A DNA stretch of 64,000 nucleotides from Hydnum rufescens UP504. Taxonomy: Eukaryota > Basidiomycota > Agaricomycetes > Cantharellales > Hydnaceae. Numbering within the stretch: the stretch's first letter is position 1; every line of letters begins with the position of its first letter. The stretch is taken from positions 135,368 to 199,367 of the forward strand of contig MU129024.1 of assembly GCA_014904985.1 (NCBI GenBank). Direction: 5' to 3'. Positions 28,770-38,564 of this stretch are shown here, piece by piece. The notes beneath the pieces are model-generated. The model did no database searches, was not told the origin of the DNA, and saw nothing but the letters and a program-made list of their open reading frames with translations. Position numbers and translations under genes: made by a program.

Positions 28770-30010
28770 AACATGACATGCCAGTCACATCTGGCAGCTC
28801 TGCATCTCAAGACAGTCCCCCTTGCTCCTCAACCATGACCGTTGCGGAACTGTATCCATGCCTTGATTTGCAGCCCAAAGGTTGAAAACCCCATGCTTCT
28901 GCCCCCCCTCTCCTTCCTCATCCTCATTGTCCTAATGTCCAGGGACATGATTGCTTAGCATTCTGGACATCTCCTGCTGCCCATTCCCATCATGAGAAAC
29001 TTCACATGTCAGCCACTGTGGCTGATTGACTTGCTCTTGATTGCCTTCTTGAAAACTCCCTTTCCAAAGGGACTCTCTCCACCTATGGCTCTGGCCTTGC
29101 ATACTGGCAGTCCTGGTGTGATAGCAGACACATCCCTGAGGATGATTGTCTGCCTGTTTCTTCCACCAACTTAGGCCTCTTCCTTGCCTCACTTTCTCAC
29201 ACCAGCCAGCCCAAGATTTCCAATGCCATGAGTGCCCTCCATCATTGGCATGACCTCAATGGTCAGCCCTGGCATGGCAATGATCCCTTCATTCTTAAAA
29301 TATGGTGTGCTGCTTCAGCCTTTGTTCCACCCCCAGTATTGTGGCCCACAAGGCCCCCTGTGTTACCTCAGCACCTTATGGCCTTGTGTAACATGCTCAA
29401 TTTCAATGATACCTTCAACTCTGCTGTGTTTTCATTAGCCACATGTGCCTTCTGGGGTGTCTGTCGCCTTGGTGAGCTCACTGTTCCAGGCATTGCAGCA
29501 TTCAACCCCAAGCAGCACGTTACCTGGGCTTCCACAGCCATCTTCTCCTCCTATGGTGATCTTCCCATTCGATCTGCAAAGTTCCACCTGCCATGGACCA
29601 AAACTGAAAAGTTTCATGGTGCCAATATCTCCCTCACTGCCATAGCTGGCCCCCTATGTCCGCCCCCTATGTCCCATTGTTGCCTTGGAACATCACCTCT
29701 TATCCAATGCTGGTTTACCCAACTCAGCTCAATTCTGTGCATACCAGACCCCTGTGGGGCATCTCCCCATGGTCAAAGCCACCTTCTTGGCTCAGTGTGC
29801 TGAGATTTTTGTTGCTGCTGGGCTTCCACCTATCAATGGCTGCAGTTTTCGCATTGGGGGTGCCACTGAACACCTCCGCTGTGGCCTGTCTATTGACCTG
29901 TTGAAGATACAGGGCCATTGGAAGTCTGATGCATTTCAGTGATACCTGTGGAAGATGGATGAGATTTTGTCATTCAATATCAACCACCAGGATGTTCAAC
30001 ATCATCTCCA
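28770..30010 (+). pseudogene. Ngaro-like tyrosine recombinase (copy 1)
   Basis: About 400 codons in three frames. The N-terminal SAM-like part reads LSKGTLSTYGSGLAYWQSWCD and SNAMSALHHWHDLNG. The catalytic domain has CRLGELTVPG (first Arg), LPWTKTEKFHGANIS, GCSFRIGGATEHL (H-x-x-R) and GHWKSDAFQ-stop-YLWK (catalytic Tyr). This R..HxxR..Y set defines tyrosine recombinases, which integrate the circular element DNA without a target duplication. Breaks: TGA after LQPKG, a ~14-bp duplication near 29,655-29,670 that shifts frame, His to Cys in the HxxR box, and TGA before the Tyr. Confidence 0.88.
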
Positions 30011-30175
30011 GGTTCATCATTGAGGGCAATGGTTCCTTTCCTTGTAAAATGGACTAAATGGACTAAATGTACTTATATCTGCCTCTCTTCTGCTATTCAT
30101 TCTGCATCATGTCTGCTAGATGGGTTTCATAGTTGTGGTGCCACACGACTCTGGGTGTGCCCTTGACCACCTTTG

Positions 30176-30574
30176 GGTCTCACAGTCATGTGCCCTGCAT
30201 TTCACACTCCAAGGTTCCAGCCCAATAGGTCTGGTTCCCTTCCCCCATCTAGCTGTGACCAGGAACGAGCTATTATCTAACTGCCAGAGTCTGAGAATGA
30301 GGCACAAGTATCAGACTCACAGTTAGATAAGCGAGTGGTTTGAGTCACACTTCTCCGCTTCAACTTCTGAGACTCAAACTGCTCAAGCAAGAATCCTATC
30401 ATCTTAAGCACCTGCCCTCCTCCCTTTTGCTCCCCCTCCTTGGTCCACAAAACAATGTGCCTTATGTAGGTCTCACAGTCATGTGCCCTGCATTTCACAC
30501 TCCAAGGTTCCAGCCCAATAGGTCTGGTTCCCTTCCCCCATCTAGCTGTGACCAGGAATGAGCTATTATCTAAC
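30176..30574 (+). repeat. Ngaro-like split repeats B1-A2-B2 (copy 1)
   Basis: B1 is 30,176-30,281 (GGTCTCACAG..TATCTAAC), A2 is 30,282-30,410 and B2 is 30,469-30,574. A 58-bp segment (CCTGCCCTCCTCCC..CTTATGTA) lies between A2 and B2. A2 matches A1 at 6,054 and B1 matches B2. This 3' order is diagnostic for Ngaro/PAT-type elements and supports replication through a circle. Confidence 0.9.
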
Positions 30575-30590
30575 ATATAAGTTGAGTACT

Positions 30591-33500
30591 TTCTGCCCCC
30601 TCCAGATGTGAAACTGAGAACCCAGAGTTCAGCGCAATTTATTTTGAACGTGACTCAACACCATCTGGTGTGGAAGATAAAAACATCCAGTATCAGAAAA
30701 CGCGAAATCACACCACTCCCAGCCTTTGAATGATCACATGACCAATTACGAACTTAATTATGGCTACATGCAGAAATCGAATTCATTCTATAACTCTGTC
30801 AGTTTTGATCAGAGAGGTACGCCCATATAACGCTTAGAAAGCTACAATTCACACCTTTCGAACAGTACCAAACACAAGTCAAATGGACCAAAACTGCACT
30901 CTCCAGGCCAATTTTACTACCAAAATCCGGGATTTCCAGTAAAAAATGAATTTCTCCATCAGTTCACATTCAATCCTCTCGGAACAACTGCGCCTAGAAA
31001 GATATAAAAAATATGCATCCAACAGTACCAAACATGCGAAGAACAAATCAAAACTGAACTCTACAGAATGATATTACTATCAGAATCAACACCCATCAGT
31101 AAAAAACGAATTTCTCTGTCAGTTTACACCGGATCTGCTCGGAACCACTGCGCCCAGAAAGCTGTTAAAAATCCGCATCTAATGATACCAATAACGTCTA
31201 TTACGGATGCAAACTGCTGTTTCTGCATTGAATCCCATCCCATGCACTTGTCCCCATTATCAACCAACAACAAAACACCTTAACCACTGGACTATGCTCA
31301 AATTAATCTCCAAAACCCAGAGATATCCTTTCATTTCGCCTCCAGAATGCTCCACATGGTCAGTGACCACATGCTCAGCAAATTGGTGACATCACCCCTC
31401 CTCATGATTCCTTTTGTTCTCTTTATGAATGACATCACTATGACATCATCCCTCATGATTCCTTTTGTTCTCCTTATGCATGACTCAGCTATGACTGCAT
31501 TATTACATCATCTTGTTATTTTCCTTTTGTTCTCACATATGACTCACATATGACTCACCTATGGGGGAGTCATATTTCTTAAACACAGCCACCTTCAGAA
31601 AGGTATAAAAGCTGGTAGATTTTCTGTATCCCCAGACAATCATCTCCTCTCTGGAAATCATCACTGTCAACCACTGTCAACTTTTCTGCTTGCCTCTAAA
31701 GAACAGTCTATCTATAAGCCATCTGGAGCTAAGTCATCTTCAAGGTTGTTGAGACAAAGCCACTGGTAGCCCTCTATGCGAATCACTAAAGCCAAGGATA
31801 GTTGCAGGACCTAAGGTTAGAGTTGCTGGACATCCAAGGAAAAGTAAGCATAACGAAATATGTATCAGGTTTGAAGAAAGAAGAAAGAAACATACTAACA
31901 AGACTAACCAAGCACTGACCAGTCTATAACCCACAGATATCCGCATTTTGACCAGGAGAACATAAACAATAATACACAAATATCAGTAAACAGACCAACA
32001 CAACATGAACGACATGTAAGCCTTTCCACAAGCATCCCAGATGTATAAGCCTTTCCATAAGCATCCTACACGACATATAAGCCTTTCCACAAGCATCCCA
32101 GATGATATATCATTGACTACAGCTAGTCCATATCCTTCCTATTCTCCACTGAACACCATACATGTCTTGCAGAGTGTGATCAACCATTGAAGCAAACCAG
32201 CCCAATGAATAACAACAGAAATACAGTCTCCCATCTACACACTGGCTGAACCAGATTTTGATTTGACAGTCATTGGAGCTCCCAACCCTTCTTCTATACT
32301 GGATGCAAAAATGGAAATAACTCAACACTGGCTGAGGATGGATAAGTTGCTAGATATGATCTTTAGGTAGCAGAAACATAAGGAAATACTTCATAAATTA
32401 TATTTTAAGTTATTTAACAAAAAATTGGGCGGGTTTGGAGAAGATTCTCCAGAATTCTGAAAAAAGGAATTTTCCACCTTCTTGCATGTGTGACTATGGG
32501 GTGGTCAGAATACCATGTAGATGACCCCTTACCATAGCACGAGGGCTTTGCATGGTGCAAGCCAGAGTACCATGTGAGCGCTTAATTCGAACTTGGAGAA
32601 AACTTCAACCTCCAGTGGGGTTTGAACGGGCAGCAATAAAAACTTACACTCAGCCTCCAATACTATTACCATACTACCATAACACAAAGCATATATAGCC
32701 TAGGATCATTTTATACATATATAACACCCTCCTGATCTGCTGCTGAGTAGGCATGATCTTGGATTGGATCGCAAATGGTTTCAAAAATCTAGTGCGCCAA
32801 GTCTTGTTTCATCTGGAGGGGCAGAAAGATCAGAGCTCGTAATATAGCGTTGAGTGGGTAAACTCTGGAGACAGCACAGCCTTGGACATCAGAAATGAAA
32901 TCCTGGTCTTGTGATGTCCAAAATCCCTCCCCACCGATCTCATGCCTTCCTATTCTCCACTGAACACCATACATGTCTTGCAGAGTGTGATCAACCATTG
33001 AAGCAAACCAGCCCAATGAATAACAACAGAATACAGTCTCCCATCTACACACTGGCTGAACCAGATTTTGATTTGACAGTCATTGGAGCTCCCAACCCTT
33101 CTTCTATACTGGATGCAAAAATGGAAATACTCAACACTGGCTGAGGATGGATAAGTTGCTAGATATGATCTTTAGGTAGCAGAAACATAAGGAAATACTT
33201 CATAAATTATATTTTAAGTTATTTAACAAACTTTGGGCGGGTTTGGAGAAGATTCTCCAGAATTCTGAAAAAGGAAATTTCCACCTTCTTGCATGTGTGA
33301 CTATGGGGGTGGTCAGAATACCATGTAGATGACCCTTACCATAGCACGAGGGCTTTGCATGGTGCAAGCCAGAGTACATGTGAGCGCTTAATTCGAACTT
33401 GGAGAAAACTTCAACCTCAGTGGGGTTTGAACCAGGGGCACAATAAAAACTTACACTCAGCCTCCAATACTATTACCTACTACACTACACAAAGCATATA

Positions 33501-33650
33501 GCCTAGGATCATTTTATACATATATAACACCCTCCTGATCTGCTGCTGAGTAGGCATGATCTTGGATTGGATCCAAATGTGTCAAAACTAGTGCGCCAAA
33601 TTCTTGGTTTACATCTGGAGGGGGCAGAAAGTCAAGACTGCAGTATATAG
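30591..33650. repeat. Region bounded by inverted CTTTCTGCCCCCTCCAGATG repeats
   Basis: ACTTTCTGCCCCCTCCAGAT at about 30,591-30,612 recurs inverted as ATCTGGAGGGGGCAGAAAGT at about 33,613-33,632, and as a weaker copy at 32,810. The enclosed 3 kb holds the second copy of the LTR-like repeat and an 811-bp tandem duplication. It has no coding capacity. It could be a composite or foldback element; the boundaries are provisional. Confidence 0.45.
30666..32300 (+). mobile_element. LTR-like repeat, 1.6 kb (copy 2)
   Basis: Inverse of 10,113-11,710: TGGTGTGGAAGATAAAAACATCC..CTTCTATAC. It keeps the subrepeats (30,800-31,190), the TGASTCA-containing promoter part (31,490-31,575), TATAAAAG at 31,604-31,611, and the terminal AGCTCCCAACCCTTCTTC. 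The right end reads CTATACTGG instead of CTATACCAG. It differs from copy 1 by scattered transitions and small deletions. Confidence 0.65.
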
Positions 33651-33745
33651 GGTAGTGGGTAACTCTGGAGACAGCACAGCCTTGGACATCAGAAATGAAA
33701 GTCCTGGTCTTGTGATGTCCAAAATCCCTCTCAAACCCTCTCTTA
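32134..33745. repeat. Tandem duplication, period about 811 bp
   Basis: The segment beginning CCTTCCTATTCTCCACTG at 32,134 is repeated from 32,945 and stays aligned to about 33,735. It covers the 3' part of the LTR-like repeat plus downstream sequence with the CTCCTGATCTGCTGCTGAG and GGGTTTGAAC blocks. The copies differ by many single-base deletions, so the duplication is old or the region was poorly sequenced. Tandem duplication of the end of one repeat plus its flank suggests unequal or template-switch events. Confidence 0.8.
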
Positions 33746-33841
33746 CTTATGTAAGAGTCAGGGAACCTCCCACTCCAGTTACTGTAACCTACATTTGCAG
33801 GCTATGGACCTAAATTCCCATGTTTCTTGACACCAGTGCTT

Positions 33842-34236
33842 TGTTAAGGGTTGCTCATGGCTAGGGGAGGTGATTATGTAATCAGGCTGAGGATGAACAG
33901 GAGTCCCTTAATATGATTGATGAGAAGGCTTGTGAAGTGAGGATTACATAATGTCGCGGAAGATGAGAATGTGGAGGAATGAAGTGGCAGAACTGAATTC
34001 TCAGGGAGACTTGAGACAAAAGGAGGATTGGTGAGAAGAGAAAATCACAGATACATATATTCTCGATCTTCTAAGGAGCTAGAGTATGAGCAGTAGCTAC
34101 TTATATACTAAGATCAAGGGAGGATTGGTAAGGGGATTATTAATGATGGTGGAGGAGGATGTGTGGTGCTTATGTGGCAGGGCCACAAGGTCATGTGATG
34201 TGCTTATATATGAGGTTATGAGTATGACTTGTAACA
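33842..34236 (+). mobile_element. Solo LTR, 395 bp (TGTTAAGG family)
   Basis: It starts TGTTAAGGGTTGC and ends CTTGTAACA. Flanking direct repeats TGCTT lie at 33,837-33,841 and 34,237-34,241. The empty site in copy 1 reads GTGCTTGCGGAATATGG (about 48-64), which proves both ends. TG..CA termini and a 5-bp duplication identify a solo LTR. The parent element is not in the window. Confidence 0.92.
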
Positions 34237-34403
34237 TGCTTGCAAAATATGGCTCTCATTGGGAGTTGGGGCTGTGGCTTTGCTTGGTGCCCACTCATGG
34301 GACTGATCTCTATAATTTCTCACATTCTCAAGAGCTATTGCTGTCAGCATGTCACACCACTCCAATATTCCAATCCTTTCTATTCTCTTGACTGCCCACC
34401 ATT

Positions 34404-35354
34404 ACAGGGTTTCATGCCATGAGAATTTCACAGGAATTGAAGCTGGAATTGAGCTGGAATTTGGCCCAGAATCCAGCAATTCTAGCACTGATTCCAGGTG
34501 GATTCTCAAAGGCGCCTGAAACCCCCCTAAATGTGTACATACCAGAATTGAAAGAAATACAATTCAAACCCTGTTATGGAACCTGTATGGATCTGTTGGC
34601 TACATCCATGTTGCCAACATTGCATCCAGCTCCTATGACTGTCTGACTGCCCTGTGCAAGAGGTGACCTACATAGGTCCACTAGTAGCTTCCCTGGAGAC
34701 TGGCTTTGTGCCCTGGTGGCATCTCACACTCTCCTCAACACTGTCTTCCATTGACTCTACATCCTTGAGGCCACTTCTTGTTCCTGGCACTGCACAAGGG
34801 TAAGTATGGACCACTCACATAGTGCCATACTGATATGCACAAGTGGAGGTGTCCATACGACCTCACAATGATGTACTTTGCTCTTGAATACATATTCTAA
34901 CCCTAAACCTAAATGTGTGATGGCAGTTTAATTTCCACTGATTGGTATATACAAAGTTGGGTGGCAGCAGTAGTACTAAGAACTAAGGGAGTATCCAAGC
35001 CATAAGCTGGGGGGAGGGTGCCTTAGTGGATACTGTGTAAGTTGAGTTGAAAGGGATGGCACATGTCAGTCATGGCCACAGGACAGGGAGCTAGCTGGAG
35101 TAGTGAAGAAGGTGAGGTTGGACTGTACAGCTGATTAGTCATGCTTGCATAGCCCTTGTACCCTTAGATACTCCAGATTCCAAAGATCAATTCTTGACCA
35201 CTGGAATTGGCAGAATGTTGATTCCAGCTCTTGAGCTCAAATTGCATGCCCAAGAATCTGAAGCAGGAATCCAGATTCCCACTTGATTCCAAAACTGATT
35301 CTCAACTCAATTCCGGCTCAATTCCTGCGAAATTCTCACAGCATGAAACCCCCT
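34404..35354. mobile_element. Non-autonomous inverted-repeat DNA transposon, 951 bp
   Basis: The terminal inverted repeats are about 40 bp: left GGGTTTCATGCCATGAGAAT.., right in reverse GGGTTTCATGCTGTGAGAAT.., both continuing TTTC(A/G)CAGGAATTGA. Target duplication ATT lies at 34,401-34,403 and 35,355-35,357; the empty site in copy 1 reads CCATTCAGG. A 3-bp duplication fits PIF/Harbinger- or CMC-like families, but the TIR was not matched to any. Subterminal GGAATTGAGC words repeat inside. No transposase ORF. Confidence 0.88.
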
Positions 35355-35785
35355 ATTCAGGAAAGTGTGGTCATTTCTGTCATGCTCATGCAGCCTCTAC
35401 TGAATGTTCTATCAATCCATCCAACAATGTCCAAGCCAAACTTGTGAGTTCTCTGTGGGGAAACTGACGCCTGATGTTGGTTTATGGACTCAGGACTTCC
35501 TACAATAACTTTCTATTCCACCTTTCTTATTGGGGGTTCCCCAAACCCTATGAATCCCAAAGGTTACCATAGAGCCCTACCTGTGGTCATAAGGCAGGGT
35601 AGGGTGATGACTGTTGAGTGCAACCATTGTGCTCACTGTGTAATATTGTCAGGGTGACACTGCCATTGAAGCCACAAACAGAAAGAGGAAAGAGATGAGT
35701 AAAGGCTGTCACCCATGCATGCCAGCTTGTACTCTTGCCTTAGGTGGCTGCTGTGAGCCTATGGTGCCAGCTTTGAGCCTGCCAT

Positions 35786-37351
35786 TGTTAGTATGAGAGG
35801 ATTGGATCAATCTTGTTTTTATTACATAATCCACATGATGCATATAGCTTGGGAGTTAGATAATAGCTCATTCCTGGTCACAGCTAGATGGGGGAAGGGA
35901 ACCAGACCTATTGGGCTGGAACCTTGGAGTGCGAAATGCAGGGCACATGACTGTGAGACCTACATAAGGCACATTGTTTTGTGGACCAAGGAGGGGGAGC
36001 AAAAGGGAGGAGGGTGGTGCTTAAGATGATAGGATTCTTGCTTGAGCGGTTTGAGTCTCAGAAGTTGAAGCGGAGAAGTGTGACTCAAACCACTTGCTTA
36101 TCTAACTGTGAGTCTGATACTTGTGCCTCGTTCTCAGACTCCAGCAATTCCTGATCTCCTATCAAGTTTTTCTTTTTCCAACAGGCTACAGGCCCCAATT
36201 AAGCTCTGTGATACCTGGAGATTAACCCACAGTGAAGTGGTGTTCCTGTCTCCCTGGCTCTAATGTCCCCATGCTGCATGTACCACCTTCCTTGTGTCCA
36301 TGAATCCCACCATGTGTGTGGATTCATCACATGACCAAACCCAAACTCATATTCAACCCCATGACACTGTATCTGAAAGTATAACCTGTATTGACTTGAA
36401 GCTGTAACCTGCAACCATGGCCCCTGTGGCTAACCTGAAACTGAAACTGAAACCATACCTGTGCCCTGAAAAAGTTACCTGACTGGATTGTGGCTGACCT
36501 GCATCCATAACCCAAACCCATGACTGTAATCCATAACCCATGATGCTGTTACACCCCATCTTCACCTATCACATGCACACCCTCCATTCCTTTGTACTGC
36601 CAGTACAGATATCCCTTATGTAACCAACCTTGCCACTCTTTTTTTTTTCATTTGTTCCTGGTGGTCTTTTTTTTCTATTCTGATTGAGACCTGTCCTCTT
36701 GTAATATAGTGTATTATGTAATTAAGTTAGGACCCAAAAGTCATGTATATACAGCAGTTGCCAGGATTAATCAAGTTAACCTTTGCCTGGATCTTCATCA
36801 CCTAGTGAGAAACCATGAATATCTGTTGCTACCCTGCTTCTATCTGCCTATCTGGTTGGCCTGTCTAGTAGCCATCAATACTAGCCCTTTCCCTGGCTTT
36901 GGGACTGTGCCTTTGGACCCTAGCTGGGAAAGCAGTGAGTAGGACAGCCCTTTCCTCCCACTGACCCCCACTCTCTCCTTAGGTAGTGACTGTGCCACTT
37001 GGCCAGTCACTACTTTATGCCTTTCATCATGACTCCCACTCCCTCACAACCTTTTCTCCTGTGTCCAGGGCAAAGCCAGTGCTTAGCCCTGTTTTCAGCT
37101 CCCCCACCTGAAGCCAGTGCTAAGGGTGGTGTGATTACCCCTTCTCCTCTTCTCCCTATTCCTACTCCCTCCCCTGTCAACTCCACTTTGTCCAAGTACA
37201 ACAACAGGTGCCCTCCTGAACTGGGAGGCACTTTGTTACACCTCTGCTGTTGGGATTGGATCAGTCTCATCTTGATTATGTAATCCACATGATGTACAGT
37301 ATATAGCTCAGGATCCCCTGACCCCCCTATTAAGTTTTTCTCTCACTAACA
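35786..37351 (+). mobile_element. TRIM-like miniature LTR element
   Basis: Short LTRs: 35,786-36,183 (106 bp once the nested 292-bp unit is removed; TGTTAGTATG..CCAACA) and 37,248-37,351 (104 bp; TGTTGGGATTGG..CTAACA). Both contain GGATTGGATCA, TAATCCACATGATG and AAGTTTTTCT. Target duplication GCCAT lies at 35,781-35,785 and 37,352-37,356. The internal ~1.06 kb has no convincing ORF. Very short LTRs without coding are typical of terminal-repeat retrotransposons in miniature. The LTRs differ substantially, so it is old. Confidence 0.72.
35855..36146 (-). mobile_element. Solo A-B unit of the Ngaro-like element, inside a TRIM LTR
   Basis: On the minus strand this 292-bp insert reads A (129 bp), a 58-bp spacer and B (106 bp), exactly the A2-B2 module of the full elements. 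The sister LTR at 37,248-37,351 lacks it, and the join at GGGA|ATTCCTGA shows no obvious target duplication. Recombination between A1 and A2 of a full element would leave just this unit, the split-repeat equivalent of a solo LTR. Confidence 0.85.
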
Positions 37352-37584
37352 GCCATAAGTCTGTATGCCTGCATTTAAAAAATGATATAATCTGTATTTT
37401 CATGAGATAACCACATTGATTATGCCAAATTGAAATGCATTTCATCAAGGTATTTTAAATGGAAATTCATATTAGAATAGCATTTGGGACTCTGGGGCCA
37501 ATACACTTGTTTCTGAGGATGTCAAATTCAGATGTGGAATCAAGCTCCCCATATGCACTCTACAGAATATGCCCATATTCTCAT

Positions 37585-38095
37585 CCAATGCCCCCCCCTG
37601 CTCCCCCCCTGCTTGCTAATACAACCCACCCCCCCTGCTGGCAACAACCCACCCCCCCTGCTGGCAACAACCCACCCCCCCTGCTGGCAACAACCCCCCC
37701 CTTGCTGGTAACACCCCTCCCTTGCTGGTAATACCCCCCCCCCCTTATTGATAACACTCCCCTTCCCTTTCTGGTTATACCCCTCCCCCCCCCCCTTATT
37801 GGTAACACTCCCCCCTCCCTTGCTGGTAATACCCCCCCCCCCTTATTGGTAACACACCCCCTTCCCTTGCTGGTTATACCCTCCCCCCTTATTGGTAACA
37901 CTCCCCCTCCCCTTACTAGTTATACCCCCCCCTATTGGTAACACTCCCCCCTCCCTTGCTGGTAATACCCCCACCCCCCCCTTATTGGTAACACCCCCCT
38001 CCCTTGCCCACCCCCTTATTGGTACTACCCCCCTTCCCTTGCTGGTAATACCCCCCTCTGGAGTTACCAACCTCCCTTAACAAACCCCCCCTTGC
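37585..38095. repeat. C-rich minisatellite
   Basis: About 500 bp of ~20-bp units alternate TTGCTGGTAATACCCCCC and TTATTGGTAACACTCCCC with variable C-runs. The left edge has a CTGCTGGCAACAACCCACC variant repeated three times. The open frames across it are artefacts of the repeat. The G-rich complementary strand (runs of 4-10 G every ~20 bases) could form G-quadruplexes. Confidence 0.9.
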
Positions 38096-38564
38096 AATTA
38101 GACCCCCCCCTCTGAAGGTAATAATCCCCTCCCCATTTAACAACCCCCTGGGCAAGTGGAATGATTACACTCTGTACCACTTAGAAGTGCCAGTACATAG
38201 GATTCTAATTACCCAGTAAATATGCAATCCTCTTAGTCTTATTGCTTAAGATGGGTTGCTGCTGAAATGGCACTGGAAGGTCCCATGTTCAAACCTGAGT
38301 GAGGGCATTTGTTTTTGGCACCTCAGCTCTCATCACACAGGATGTGCTGGCTCACTGCCCAGTTCAAACTCTGCAGATGAGCTAAGCAAAATTGAAACTC
38401 TGAAGATGAGGTAATCCTTGACCTAAGTCCATTCTGTGCCAGACTCTGAGAATGAGGCATGAGTATCAGACTCACAGTTAGATAAGTGAGTGGTTTGAGT
38501 CACACTTCTCCGCTTCAACTTCTGAGACTCAAACTGCTCAAGCAAGAATCCTATCATCTTAAGC

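Larger units (their letters stand above)
6054..30574 (+). mobile_element. Ngaro-like tyrosine-recombinase retrotransposon, copy 1 (split by nested insertions)
   Basis: The element has split direct repeats: A1 (6,054-6,182), then the ORFs, then B1 (30,176-30,281), A2 (30,282-30,410) and B2 (30,469-30,574). This A1..B1-A2-B2 order is the Ngaro/PAT arrangement of DIRS-group retrotransposons. ORF order is gag-like, reverse transcriptase-RNase H, tyrosine recombinase. Removing the chromovirus (7,426-26,181), the solo LTR (28,023-28,663) and their target duplications leaves about 5.1 kb, a normal size. In-frame stops and the nested insertions make it non-autonomous. A second copy at 38,437-42,802 proves the insertion boundaries. 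Confidence 0.9.
33764..35483 (+). repeat. Copia-associated dispersed repeat, copy 2 (with two insertions)
   Basis: Homologous to 1-400. It contains extra DNA at 33,842-34,236 (solo LTR) and 34,404-35,354 (inverted-repeat transposon), both absent from copy 1. The 31 bp at 33,764-33,794 (AACCTCCCACTCCAG..CCTACAT) recur exactly at 54,045-54,075. Homology stops near 35,483, where copy 1 goes on into pol. Confidence 0.8.

Noticed and set aside
32560..32720. tRNA gene or SINE head (GGGTTTGAAC box-B-like, repeated at about 33,425)
   Set aside because: A box-B-like word is present, but no cloverleaf, box A at the right distance or 3' tail could be drawn.
37581..38070. Gly-rich ORFs on the minus strand
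   Set aside because: They are translations of the C-rich minisatellite in several frames.
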